A stretch of DNA of 64,000 nucleotides from Bacillus sp. 03113 (GTDB lineage: Bacteria; Bacillota; Bacilli; Bacillales; Cytobacillaceae): contig NZ_ML637008.1 of NCBI RefSeq assembly GCF_006546985.1, forward strand, positions 116,256-180,255, written 5' to 3'. Positions 37,030-45,280 of this stretch are shown here, piece by piece. The stretch's first letter is position 1. Each line of letters begins with the position of its first letter. The translations under genes and the position numbers were made by a program. The notes below the pieces were generated by a model, which saw only the letters and a list, made by a program, of their open reading frames with translations, searched no databases and was not told where the DNA came from.

Positions 37030-38091
37030 TTAATTTAATATTAATGAGACAATAATAAATGTTAAAAAAGAAAGCAGGATCGAAGTAATAAACATAGCAA
37101 AAAGTGGTTTAATCGCTTTTTTGCGAAGTTCTTTAAGGTTTACATTTAATCCCAGTCCTACCATGGCCATTGATAATATAAATGTTGTCACATTTGAAAT
37201 ATAGCTCATAACATGTTCTGGAACGAAAAAATTCTTTCCAAGTACATAGCTGCCAAAGAAACTCATTAAGATAAACCCTATTAAAAACGAAGGGAACTCA
37301 ATTTTCGTATCAGGTTGAATTTTTCCTGTTCGTTTCATCCAATACATCAAAATCATACTGAGTGGAACTAACAAAAAAACTCGTCCCAATTTTGCTAATA
37401 GACCAATCGCCAGTGCATCTTCTCCTGCAGGTGCAGCTGCTAAAGCTACATGTGCAATCTCATGTAAACTGATACCTGCCCAAGTCCCAAATTGAATATC
37501 AGTTAAGTTAATAAATGATCTTAATGTAATATAGGCAATAGAAAATACAGTCCCTATTAGAGCGATAATGCCTACTCCAATGGCAGTATCCTCTTCTTTT
37601 GATTTCAGAATTGGAGATACTGCGGCAATTGCGGCTGCACCGCAAACACCAGTCCCAATTCCAAGAAGAAGAGATATAGAAAAATCGGCTTTTAGCCACT
37701 TGGCTAATAAGATAGTTAAAAAGATCGAGAATACAATGGTGCCGATGTCAAGGCTCAGCAATCCAAATCCCTGATGAAACACGGTATCGATATTTAGCTT
37801 TAAACCGTATAAGATGATAGCAAATCGTAATAAATTCTTAGATGAAAATTGAATTCCTGAACGTAGTTTTTCTGGATACCCCCAAATTTGTCGATAGATC
37901 ACTGCAATAATAATGGCACTGGCAAGTGGACCTATATAATTAAATCCCGGAATTTGTGCCATACCATAACCGCATAATGCAATAACAAATGTTAAACCAA
38001 TTCCTTCAGCCATCAATCGATAAGATGTTAATTTATTTGATTGTTTTATCGTCCTTGCTACTAAAAAATACTTCTTCGTTTTTATGATCAT
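37030..38091 (-). CDS. YeiH-family (UPF0324) putative sulfate exporter
   Basis: A 353-residue membrane protein with about ten helices. It has the family segments YGLKLNIDTV and LGIGTGVCGAAAIAAVSPILKSKEEDTAIGVG and a GISLHEIAHVALAAAPAG block. The transport role is presumed, not proven. It is divergent from a LysR regulator, as is typical for this family. Start ATG 38091 has only a close GAAGAG; an internal ATG near residue 27 (MAEGIGLTF) is an alternative. Confidence 0.85.
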   Translation of the reverse strand: MIIKTKKYFLVARTIKQSNKLTSYRLMAEGIGLTFVIALCGYGMAQIPGFNYIGPLASAIIIAVIYRQIWGYPEKLRSGIQFSSKNLLRFAIILYGLKLNIDTVFHQGFGLLSLDIGTIVFSIFLTILLAKWLKADFSISLLLGIGTGVCGAAAIAAVSPILKSKEEDTAIGVGIIALIGTVFSIAYITLRSFINLTDIQFGTWAGISLHEIAHVALAAAPAGEDALAIGLLAKLGRVFLLVPLSMILMYWMKRTGKIQPDTKIEFPSFLIGFILMSFFGSYVLGKNFFVPEHVMSYISNVTTFILSMAMVGLGLNVNLKELRKKAIKPLFAMFITSILLSFLTFIIVSLILN

Positions 38092-38161
38092 CTCTTCACG
38101 TCCATTCCACTACTTATTTATAGATTAAAAGATATTATTAAATAAGAAAAATAAATGATTA

Positions 38162-38176
38162 TTATCGTTATGATAA
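38162..38176. promoter_or_regulatory. Candidate LysR operator in the divergent region
   Basis: TTATC-GTTAT-GATAA (5-5-5) lies between the YeiH and LysR genes and fits the T-N11-A rule of LysR sites. Confidence 0.4.
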
Positions 38177-38228
38177 GTAAAATAGTATAATAAAGAATTA
38201 AGATGATTATAAGAATGGAGGAATGAAG

Positions 38229-39137
38229 TTGGATCAGCTATTACATGTTTTTGTAACTGTAGCTCAAAAAGAAAATTTCACACGTGCTGCAGAAGAATTA
38301 CATATGACTCAGCCAGCAGTCAGTCAATATATTCAAACACTCGAACGAAACATTGGCACAAAACTATTAGAACGAAGCAATAAATATGTCCGATTAAATA
38401 AAGCAGGTGAAATTGTCTTTCATCATGCAGCAGAAATATTAGGAATCTATACGCGAATGCAGTGTTTGGTCGATGATTTAATGAATAAGGCAAGTGGAAA
38501 TATTCGTATAGGAGCAAGCTATACATATGGGGAATATGTTCTTCCTCATATCATTGCTTATTTGCGTGAAAAGTATCCGTTGATAAAGCCTGCAATTACG
38601 ATTGCCAATACCAAAGAAGTTGAAGAGCTAGTTATGGCTCATCAATTAGATATCGGAATTGTAGAAGGGGAGTTTAAAAACGAGAAATTATATATGGAAC
38701 CATTTGCGGAAGATAAAATGTTTATTGTCGTATCAGCCAGCCATCATTTAGCAAATCAAAAGGAAATCGAGTTATCTGAGTTGGGATCAGAAATCTGGAT
38801 TGTCCGAGAAATGGGTTCCGGAACACGAGAAGCTACAGAGAAAATGTTTGATAAATACCAATTTTATCCATCTGATATCATGGAGTTTGGTAGTACTCAA
38901 ATTATAAAAGAAGCCGTTGAAGCTGGATTGGGCATTACTTTATTATCACATTGGACAATTAGAAAAGAGGTTTCCCTTGGGACATTAAAGGTACTTAATA
39001 TAAATGGACTTCCCTTTTCTCGGAGCTTCTCGCTTATTAAACAAGCTACCCCTTTTAATACCAAAGCTGCGGAAGTTTTTTTAGATGTTTTACGTAGCAA
39101 TGTGGTATTGCAAAAATTAAATAGTGAATTGAATTAA
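38229..39137 (+). CDS. LysR-family transcriptional regulator
   Basis: A 302-residue regulator. The N-terminal helix-turn-helix reads LLHVFVTVAQKENFTRAAEELHMTQPAVSQYIQTLE, followed by a periplasmic-binding-like effector domain from about residue 90. TTG 38229 is preferred because it lies seven bases after GGAGG; ATG 38223 is one base after it and would add two residues. Divergence from the YeiH-family gene suggests it controls that gene, as CysL/YeiE-type proteins do in other bacteria. Confidence 0.85.
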   Translation: MDQLLHVFVTVAQKENFTRAAEELHMTQPAVSQYIQTLERNIGTKLLERSNKYVRLNKAGEIVFHHAAEILGIYTRMQCLVDDLMNKASGNIRIGASYTYGEYVLPHIIAYLREKYPLIKPAITIANTKEVEELVMAHQLDIGIVEGEFKNEKLYMEPFAEDKMFIVVSASHHLANQKEIELSELGSEIWIVREMGSGTREATEKMFDKYQFYPSDIMEFGSTQIIKEAVEAGLGITLLSHWTIRKEVSLGTLKVLNINGLPFSRSFSLIKQATPFNTKAAEVFLDVLRSNVVLQKLNSELN

Positions 39138-39239
39138 AGTACCTTTTAAATAATAAGTAAGACCAAGTTTCAAGTAAACAAATATATTTTTTAGATAAAG
39201 TTCACAATTTAAAGTGAAGGATATATTGGGAAAATGATG

Positions 39240-39282
39240 TTCAAATTGTATAATGATAGATAGTATTCTAATACAATTTGAA
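39240..39282. promoter_or_regulatory. Perfect long inverted repeat in the lrp leader
   Basis: TTCAAATTGTAT (39240-39251) and ATACAATTTGAA (39271-39282) are perfect 12-base arms 19 bases apart. The second arm abuts the AAAGGA ribosome binding site of the Lrp-like gene. It could be an Lrp operator for autoregulation or an mRNA hairpin limiting translation. Confidence 0.5.
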
Positions 39283-39294
39283 AGGACGTATGAA

Positions 39295-39741
39295 ATGGAT
39301 AATATTGATCAGCAGCTGATAGAATTGCTTCAAAATGATGGAAGAATGACAGTTAGTGATTTATCGAAACAATTATCGTTAAGTCGTCCAAGTATTTCTG
39401 AACGGTTATTCCGTCTGCAAGATAAGGGGATTATTGAAAGATTTAGCGCAATCGTTTCACCAAAAGCAGTTGGGCGGGATACATTGCTGTTTATTCAAAT
39501 AAGTGAATTAAAAACATCTCCGCAGGAATTTGAAGAATTTATAAAGAATGATGTTGATATTCTTGAATGTCATCGAGTAACTGGCCCTGTATCACATTTT
39601 CTAAAAGCAGCTGTAGGCGGGATGGAAGGTCTTCAAATGCTTGTTGATAGACTTATTCCCTTTGGAAATATCAACACATCCATTGCCCTTAAATCCGCAG
39701 TAGAACATCGGAATATTATTCCGATCAATAAATTAACGTGA
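39295..39741 (+). CDS. Lrp/AsnC-family transcriptional regulator
   Basis: A 148-residue protein: helix-turn-helix IDQQLIELLQNDGRMTVSDLSKQLSLSRPSISERLFRLQDKGIIERF, then the RAM ligand domain with ILECHRVTGPVSHFLKAAVGG. Such regulators sense amino acids as octamers. ATG 39295, eight bases after AAAGGA, is chosen; an in-frame ATG 14 codons upstream lies within the inverted repeat. The next genes on this strand are an amino acid permease, a PheC-like protein and an aminotransferase, likely targets. Confidence 0.85.
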   Translation: MDNIDQQLIELLQNDGRMTVSDLSKQLSLSRPSISERLFRLQDKGIIERFSAIVSPKAVGRDTLLFIQISELKTSPQEFEEFIKNDVDILECHRVTGPVSHFLKAAVGGMEGLQMLVDRLIPFGNINTSIALKSAVEHRNIIPINKLT

Positions 39742-39803
39742 TTTTTTAGTCAGTAGTACGTGTTGAAAACGATTAATAGTCAAATTAAAAATATGTAATA
39801 TGT

Positions 39804-39843
39804 AAAGCGAGTCTTAGAAATTAGTTTAGGAACTCGCTTTTTT
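39804..39843 (+). terminator. Terminator after the Lrp-like gene
   Basis: AAAGCGAGT (39804-39812) pairs with ACTCGCTTT (39832-39840), followed by T residues. The 450 bases from here to the permease start are AT-rich; I looked for a T-box or other riboswitch and saw none. Confidence 0.75.
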
Positions 39844-40292
39844 ATGTGAGGATAAATTACATCTTGTAGAAAATCTTGTAACTTCATAAAGCAGGCTGAG
39901 TTTTAGGAAATAATAGATGAATTCAGCAGAAATATTATAGTGGATAAAAATTGTTTATTTGTAAATTATTATAAAAAAATATAATTCATTAAGTTAATAT
40001 TTTCAATGTGAATTTGTTTTAGGATAATTTCATTCAAAATGAATGTATTTATTTATAAATACATTCATTTTATTATATAAAAAACAGTATTTATATCTTA
40101 ATATTGTTCAAAAGAAAATTAAAAATTATTAGATTATTAAGAAAGGAAGGTAGTGTTTAGTAGACTTTTGGCTTGGAAATTCACGGGAAATATTTATGGT
40201 TGATAAAAAATCAAGTGGATTATAAAATGGACAAGTTAGAAAATCTAACAAGAAATATCAATCACTATTCATTTTATCTTGGAGGAAAACGT

Positions 40293-41705
40293 ATGAATCT
40301 TTTTCGAAAAAAGTCGATTGACTTATTATTGTCTCAAGCGAACAACAAAGGATCTCATTTAAAAAAAGATTTAGGTGCCTTTGATTTAACGATGCTTGGG
40401 ATTGGAGCCATTATTGGTACAGGTATATTTGTTTTAACTGGAGTGGCTGCCTCTTTACATGCAGGTCCAGCACTTGTTGTTTCTTTTGTATTATCTGGAC
40501 TTGCTTGCTTATTCGCGGCCCTTTGTTATTCTGAATTTGCTTCGTCAGTTCCTACATCTGGAAGTGCTTATACATTTAGCTATGCCACCTTTGGAGAGCT
40601 AATTGCATGGATATTGGGGTGGGATCTCATCTTAGAATATGGATTGGCTTCTTCAGCTGTTGCAAGTGGTTGGTCTGGATATTTCCAAGGACTCCTTTCA
40701 GGTTTTGGGATACATCTGCCAACAGCCTTAACGAGTGCATATAATCCTGAAAAAGGAACGTATATTGATTTGCCAGCAATTTTAATTATATTTCTTATTA
40801 CGACTTTGCTTATTAGCGGTGTGAAAAAATCGTCTCGATTTAACGCCATTATGGTTATTGTGAAGGTTAGCGTTATCCTTTTATTTATTTTTGTAGGTTT
40901 TAATTATGTCAAGCCGGAAAATTGGACACCGTTTATGCCGTTTGGTTTCTCCGGAGTTGCGGTTGGTGCTGCCACTGTATTCTTTGCTTATTTAGGATTC
41001 GATGCTGTTGCTACAGCGGCTGAAGAAGTAAAGAATCCTCAGCGTAATATGCCAATTGGAATTATTGCTTCTCTAGCTGTTTGTACCGTTCTTTATATTA
41101 TTGTGAGTTCGATTCTTACTGGAATTGTCCCTTATACAGAATTAAATGTTAAAAACCCTGCTGCATTTGCTCTTCAATATATTCATCAAGATTGGGCTGC
41201 TGGATTTATCTCTCTTGGTGCTATTGTAGGGATCACAACGGTATTACTTGTTATGCTGTATGCTCAAACAAGGCTGTTCTATTCAATGAGTCGTGATGGG
41301 TTATTACCAAAGGTTTTATCAAACGTAAACACAAAAACAAAAACACCTATTGCCAATACACTTATTACAGGTGCTATTGTAGCTGTTTTTGCAGGGTGTG
41401 TTCCATTGAATAAATTGGCTGAGCTTGCAAATATCGGTACATTATTTGCATTTATAGTTGTTTCCATTGGAATTCTTGTATTAAGAAAAACACAGCCAGA
41501 ATTAAAAAGGCCTTTTAAAGTACCGTTTGTACCAGTAGTTCCAATCTTATCAGTTCTATTTTGCGGTTTTTTGATTATTCAGCTTCCAGGTTATACATGG
41601 ATGAGTTTTTGTATTTGGATGGTCATTGGGTTAATCGTTTATTTTGTTTATGGAAGAAAAAATAGTGAATTAGGAAAAGAGGAAAATAAAAATCAAGTCG
41701 CTTAA
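40293..41705 (+). CDS. Cationic/neutral amino acid permease, APC family (YfnA-like)
   Basis: A 470-residue protein with 12 membrane segments of the CAT-type APC branch. Landmarks are LKKDLGAFDLTMLGIGAIIGTGIFVLTG, FFAYLGFDAVATAAEEVKNPQRNMPIGI and LYAQTRLFYSMSRDGLLP. ATG 40293 follows GGAGG by seven bases; the frame extends 40 codons upstream but that part is not protein-like. It lies 75 bases before the PheC-like gene without a terminator, so they may be co-transcribed. Confidence 0.88.
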   Translation: MNLFRKKSIDLLLSQANNKGSHLKKDLGAFDLTMLGIGAIIGTGIFVLTGVAASLHAGPALVVSFVLSGLACLFAALCYSEFASSVPTSGSAYTFSYATFGELIAWILGWDLILEYGLASSAVASGWSGYFQGLLSGFGIHLPTALTSAYNPEKGTYIDLPAILIIFLITTLLISGVKKSSRFNAIMVIVKVSVILLFIFVGFNYVKPENWTPFMPFGFSGVAVGAATVFFAYLGFDAVATAAEEVKNPQRNMPIGIIASLAVCTVLYIIVSSILTGIVPYTELNVKNPAAFALQYIHQDWAAGFISLGAIVGITTVLLVMLYAQTRLFYSMSRDGLLPKVLSNVNTKTKTPIANTLITGAIVAVFAGCVPLNKLAELANIGTLFAFIVVSIGILVLRKTQPELKRPFKVPFVPVVPILSVLFCGFLIIQLPGYTWMSFCIWMVIGLIVYFVYGRKNSELGKEENKNQVA

Positions 41706-41780
41706 CTATTTTGGTTTTACATTACGGTGTACTTGATTTTATTAAAAAAACTAAAAAAGTGAACTAGGGTTTTAAGGATT

Positions 41781-42602
41781 GTGTTAGGGTTGTTTTTTAT
41801 TCTAGGAATAGGTGGGAGTTCACAGGTGGCTGAGAAAAAAGAGAATTCAACAGCAGAAAAAAAGGAAATAAAAAGCAGCAAGCAAGTTACACAATCACGT
41901 CTCGATATTATCTTAGAAAAAGGCGTCATTCAAATTGGAACATTTGGAGACTATAAGCCTTTTACTTATTTGAATCCATCTATGAAACAATTTGAAGGAT
42001 TTGATATCGATGCAGCAAACCTTTTAGCAAAGGACTTAGGAGTAAAAGTAGAATTTGTACAAACTTCTTGGCCAACATTAATTAAAGATCTTCAAGATGA
42101 TAAATTTGATATTGCCATGGGTGGAATTACAAGAAATTTTGAAAGACAAAAAATTGGACATTTAAGTCCAGCTTATTTTTCAGATGGAAAAATTCCGTTA
42201 ATTCGAGACGAAGATAAGGACCGTTTTAAAAGCCTGGAAGATATCAATCAGCCATCTGTACGAATTGGTGTAAACCCAGGGGGAACAAACGAACAATTTG
42301 TAAGAGCGAATTTATCAAATGCAGAAATTACGGTCGTGCAAAACAATTTAGATGTTCCAAAAATGGTGGCTGAAGGCAAGGTGGATGTCATGATCACAGA
42401 TAGTGTTGAAGCAAGAAATTATGAAAAAAGTGACAGCCGCTTATATGCTGCTTTAAAAGATCAGCCATTCGCTATTTTTAATTTAGGCTACTTAATGCAT
42501 CGAGATGACTTAGCCTTTCAAAATTGGGTACAGCTTTGGGTAGAAGAACATAAACTGCAAGGTACTTTTAAAGATTTAGAGAAAAAATGGATTGATGATT
42601 AG
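41781..42602 (+). CDS. Secreted cyclohexadienyl dehydratase-like (PheC-type) solute-binding-fold protein
   Basis: A 273-residue protein with a short hydrophobic N-terminus and a SBP type 3 fold. The core reads like PheC (cyclohexadienyl dehydratase): SRLDIILEKGVIQIGTFGDYKPFTYL, DIAMGGITRNFERQ, NPGGTNEQFVRANL, and MITDSVEARNY, which exceeds general amino acid binding proteins in likeness. PheC converts prephenate or arogenate to phenylpyruvate or phenylalanine outside the cytoplasm. Odd: the would-be lipobox is ILGIGGSS with Ser, an in-frame stop lies 21 bases before the GTG start, and the ribosome binding site (AAGGA) is only two bases away. The signal sequence may be damaged. Confidence 0.65.
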   Translation: MLGLFFILGIGGSSQVAEKKENSTAEKKEIKSSKQVTQSRLDIILEKGVIQIGTFGDYKPFTYLNPSMKQFEGFDIDAANLLAKDLGVKVEFVQTSWPTLIKDLQDDKFDIAMGGITRNFERQKIGHLSPAYFSDGKIPLIRDEDKDRFKSLEDINQPSVRIGVNPGGTNEQFVRANLSNAEITVVQNNLDVPKMVAEGKVDVMITDSVEARNYEKSDSRLYAALKDQPFAIFNLGYLMHRDDLAFQNWVQLWVEEHKLQGTFKDLEKKWIDD

Positions 42603-42822
42603 AAAAGCGGAAGCGCCTTGATCATCGACGTACAAACTGGAGGGGCTTCGACTGAGATAAAGGAAACACGATGAGCGATAGCGAATCGATGTTGACTTAT
42701 CGTAGGGAGAAGACTTGAAGTTTGCTAGTCGATAGGCGCTGGCCGATTAAGTTCGCCACGGCCTTATGCCTTCATCGGCACTAGTACGTCCTGTACGTCG
42801 GAGCTAGACACCAGTCTACCTT
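42602..42822. repeat. Dispersed hairpin repeat, longest copy
   Basis: Begins GAAAAGCGGAAGCGCCTTGA at the last base of the preceding stop codon and ends near GGAGCTAGACACC. Internal arms GCGCC/ATCGAC near the start pair with GTCGAT/AGGCGC near 42730-42740. Parts recur at 46706-46740, 60729-60781 (inverted) and 63161-63325. It fits a non-coding palindromic repeat family of Bacillaceae. Confidence 0.65.
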
Positions 42823-42841
42823 CAAAAAGTTATACTTTCTA

Positions 42842-42880
42842 AAAGGGTAGTTCTCTTTGATTAGAGAGCTGCCCTTTTTT
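42842..42880 (+). terminator. Terminator after the PheC-like gene
   Basis: Fifteen-base arms with three G-T pairs (AAAGGGTAG... with ...CTGCCCTTT) around the loop TTGATT, then T residues. The following 165 bases are AT-rich. Confidence 0.75.
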
Positions 42881-43047
42881 GTGGTCTTGTAATTTCAAAA
42901 TGAATATAAAATAATAAAAATATATTCAAAATATTAATTGAAATCCAAAAAATAATTCATATTTACATATAAAAAGACAAAATTATATTCTATTATTAAT
43001 TTATCGGATATCGAAAAAATCCTATTACAGTAGCTGGAGGTAAGATC

Positions 43048-44142
43048 ATGACAACAAAAATAATTGCTAGAAAAAATCTTGAAAATATAAGTGCTTATGT
43101 GGCAGGTAAGCCTATTGAAGAAGTTCAGCGTGAATTAGGACTTGAACGAATTATTAAATTAGCTTCGAATGAAAATCCATATGGCTATTCACCCTTAGCA
43201 AAAGAAGCGATGCTTTCTGAAATGGAACAAACCCATTTTTATCCGGAAGGAATGGCACCAGCATTAGCAGCAAAGTTAGCTGAAAAACTTCAAGTTGAAA
43301 AGGATCACATCATTATCGGAAATGGTTCTGATGAGATTATTCGTTTGTTAACAAAAAGCTATATTGAACCAAATGATGAAGTCATTATGCCTGATGTTAC
43401 TTTTCCTCGTTATGAAACGAACACATTAATTGAAGGTGGTACCCCGGTGCTTGTTCCTCTAATTGATGGTATTCATGATTTACAGTCTATGTACAACGCG
43501 ATTACAGAAAAGACGAAAATGATTGTCATCTGCAATCCGAATAATCCTACAGGAACGATCGTGGAAAAAGCAAAATTAACAGACTTTATAAACAAGGTCC
43601 CTAAACATATTTTATTAATCATGGATGAAGCCTACTATGAGTATGTCAATGATAATGAATATTTGGAAACGATCCCTTTTCTTAACACGAATTCAAATCT
43701 CGTCATCCTTCGTACTTTTTCCAAGATATACGGATTAGCATCCCTGCGAATTGGCTATGGGATTATGCATCCATCTATCATCGAAGAATTAGTGAAAGTA
43801 AAAGATGCTTTTAATACGAACCGATTAGCGCAAGCGGCTGCTTTAGCTTCTTTAGATGACGATGCTTTTGTAGATTATTGTGCTACTGAGAATGAAAAAT
43901 GCCGAAAATATATAGAAAATGAACTAACGAAGATGGAGCTAGAATTCTATCCATCTCATGCTAATTTCTTGATGATTAAGCTGAATCAGCATGGCAAAGA
44001 GATATTTGAAGGATTGCTAAAGCAAGGAATTATCATTCGTTCTGGTCATTTACTCGGCTACGACCAAACAATACGCGTTTCTATTGGAAGTCAGCCTGAA
44101 AACGAAGAATTTATTAAAGCATTACAAAAATTGATCGGTTAA
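43048..44142 (+). CDS. Histidinol-phosphate/aromatic aminotransferase, HisC-like
   Basis: A 364-residue class II PLP aminotransferase. It shows IKLASNENPYGYSPLAKEAM, GNGSDEIIRLL, ICNPNNPTGT, the Asp/Tyr of MDEAYYEYV, and the PLP lysine in TFSKIYGLASLRIGYG. No other his genes are present, so an aromatic amino acid role (HisC-type enzymes also use phenylpyruvate and 4-hydroxyphenylpyruvate) is more likely than histidine synthesis. That would match the PheC-like protein upstream. It is followed 24 bases later by a YitT-type gene. Confidence 0.85.
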   Translation: MTTKIIARKNLENISAYVAGKPIEEVQRELGLERIIKLASNENPYGYSPLAKEAMLSEMEQTHFYPEGMAPALAAKLAEKLQVEKDHIIIGNGSDEIIRLLTKSYIEPNDEVIMPDVTFPRYETNTLIEGGTPVLVPLIDGIHDLQSMYNAITEKTKMIVICNPNNPTGTIVEKAKLTDFINKVPKHILLIMDEAYYEYVNDNEYLETIPFLNTNSNLVILRTFSKIYGLASLRIGYGIMHPSIIEELVKVKDAFNTNRLAQAAALASLDDDAFVDYCATENEKCRKYIENELTKMELEFYPSHANFLMIKLNQHGKEIFEGLLKQGIIIRSGHLLGYDQTIRVSIGSQPENEEFIKALQKLIG

Positions 44143-44166
44143 TCTCATTAACGAGGAGTACAAAAA

Positions 44167-44790
44167 ATGAAGAAAATGTTAAATATATTACTAGGATGTC
44201 TAGTTTTGAGTATCGGGGTTCTCATTTTGAGACATTCCCATCTTGTTACTGGTGGAACGGTTGGACTATCACTAAGTTTTTCTTATCTATTCCATATGCC
44301 TTTTACATTATTATTTTTTATCGTCAATATCCCATTTTATATTTTTTCTTTTATTCAAATGGGTTGGAAATTTACTATCTCAACGATTTTTGCTGTCACC
44401 GTTTTATCGTTGATAACAAGTGTTGATCAATGGCTTCCTGCCTTTTCTGTTTCACCATTAATAGGGGCCATCGTTGGAGGAGTCATTAACGGATTTGGTT
44501 TATCGATTCTATTTTTGAATAGGGCTTCGCTTGGAGGATCTAATATTCTTGCATTATTTTTACAGAAAAAATTCAACTGGAATCCAGGAAAAATTAATTT
44601 TCTTTTCGATTTTATCGTAGTGATTTCAGGGATATACTTTTTCGGATTTCTTAAAGGACTTTGTTCAATCTTATCTATTGTGATTACATCTAGCATTATC
44701 AGCTTTTATAAAAATAGAATTGCGATATCAAATCGTTCTGATAAAGAGAGGGAAGAACATTCTATTAAATCAAAAGTGGTTATGAATTAG
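44167..44790 (+). CDS. YitT-family membrane protein
   Basis: A 207-residue protein with five or six membrane helices (YitT_membrane, DUF161). Landmarks are HLVTGGTVGLSLSFSYLF and a repeat-like NRASLGGSNILALFLQKKFNWNPGKINFLFDFIVV. The C-terminal DUF2179 domain found in many YitT proteins is absent. Function is unknown. The ribosome binding site (ACGAGGAG) and short gap suggest co-transcription with the aminotransferase. Confidence 0.8.
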   Translation: MKKMLNILLGCLVLSIGVLILRHSHLVTGGTVGLSLSFSYLFHMPFTLLFFIVNIPFYIFSFIQMGWKFTISTIFAVTVLSLITSVDQWLPAFSVSPLIGAIVGGVINGFGLSILFLNRASLGGSNILALFLQKKFNWNPGKINFLFDFIVVISGIYFFGFLKGLCSILSIVITSSIISFYKNRIAISNRSDKEREEHSIKSKVVMN

Positions 44791-44827
44791 ATCGAATCCA
44801 TGTAAAGCTATAGTTAATCTTGAAGGA

Positions 44828-45236
44828 GAAGCAGTGTGCAAACCAAAGAACAAAGTTGCATTCTTGAGTGGTTTGGCTGCTTCTTGCTTCAAAATATAGA
44901 TTTATAGACGTACTAGACAAAAGTTAGACTTAATGATAAACTCAAAAAAGTTTGATTACTACAGGATTCTACTAAGTTAAACATAAAAAGACGGATAAAC
45001 CTCTAGTTTTAAAAATATCCAAAATTAGTTTCAAACTATATTAACTCCCATTTTTTTCACTCCCTCTATCTATGACTAATACAACAAACTCCCATTTAAT
45101 ATGGAAAATCGTAGTGGACCTATTCTTCATACAGAATGCTTAAATAGAGCACATCATCAGCTCGTAGAGGTTCTTTTGTAGAAGGGTTAAGTGAGATACA
45201 TACAAAGTATTACCGAAAGAAACTTTGTAGCTTTTT
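44828..45236. other. Non-coding stretch with two hairpins before the MFS gene
   Basis: GAAGCAG (44828-44834) pairs with CTGCTTC (44877-44883), with AAACCA/TGGTTT inside; it may end the yitT transcript. TACAAAG (45201-45207) pairs with CTTTGTA (45223-45229) before a T-rich stretch. Between them I see no supported gene. Confidence 0.4.
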
Positions 45237-45280
45237 ATTTATTACAGAAATTTATTTTTTAAAGAAAAGAGGATTTGGTA

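Noticed and set aside
39844..40292. Possible T-box or other riboswitch before the APC permease
   Set aside because: No T-box sequence, specifier stem or antiterminator/terminator pair could be found; the stretch is only AT-rich.
40173..40292. Longer N-terminus for the permease at 40293
   Set aside because: The extra 40 codons are not family-like and a well-spaced GGAGG precedes ATG 40293.
45106..45185. Short reading frame beginning MENRSGPILHTE
   Set aside because: No ribosome binding site and no recognisable family; it could be chance.
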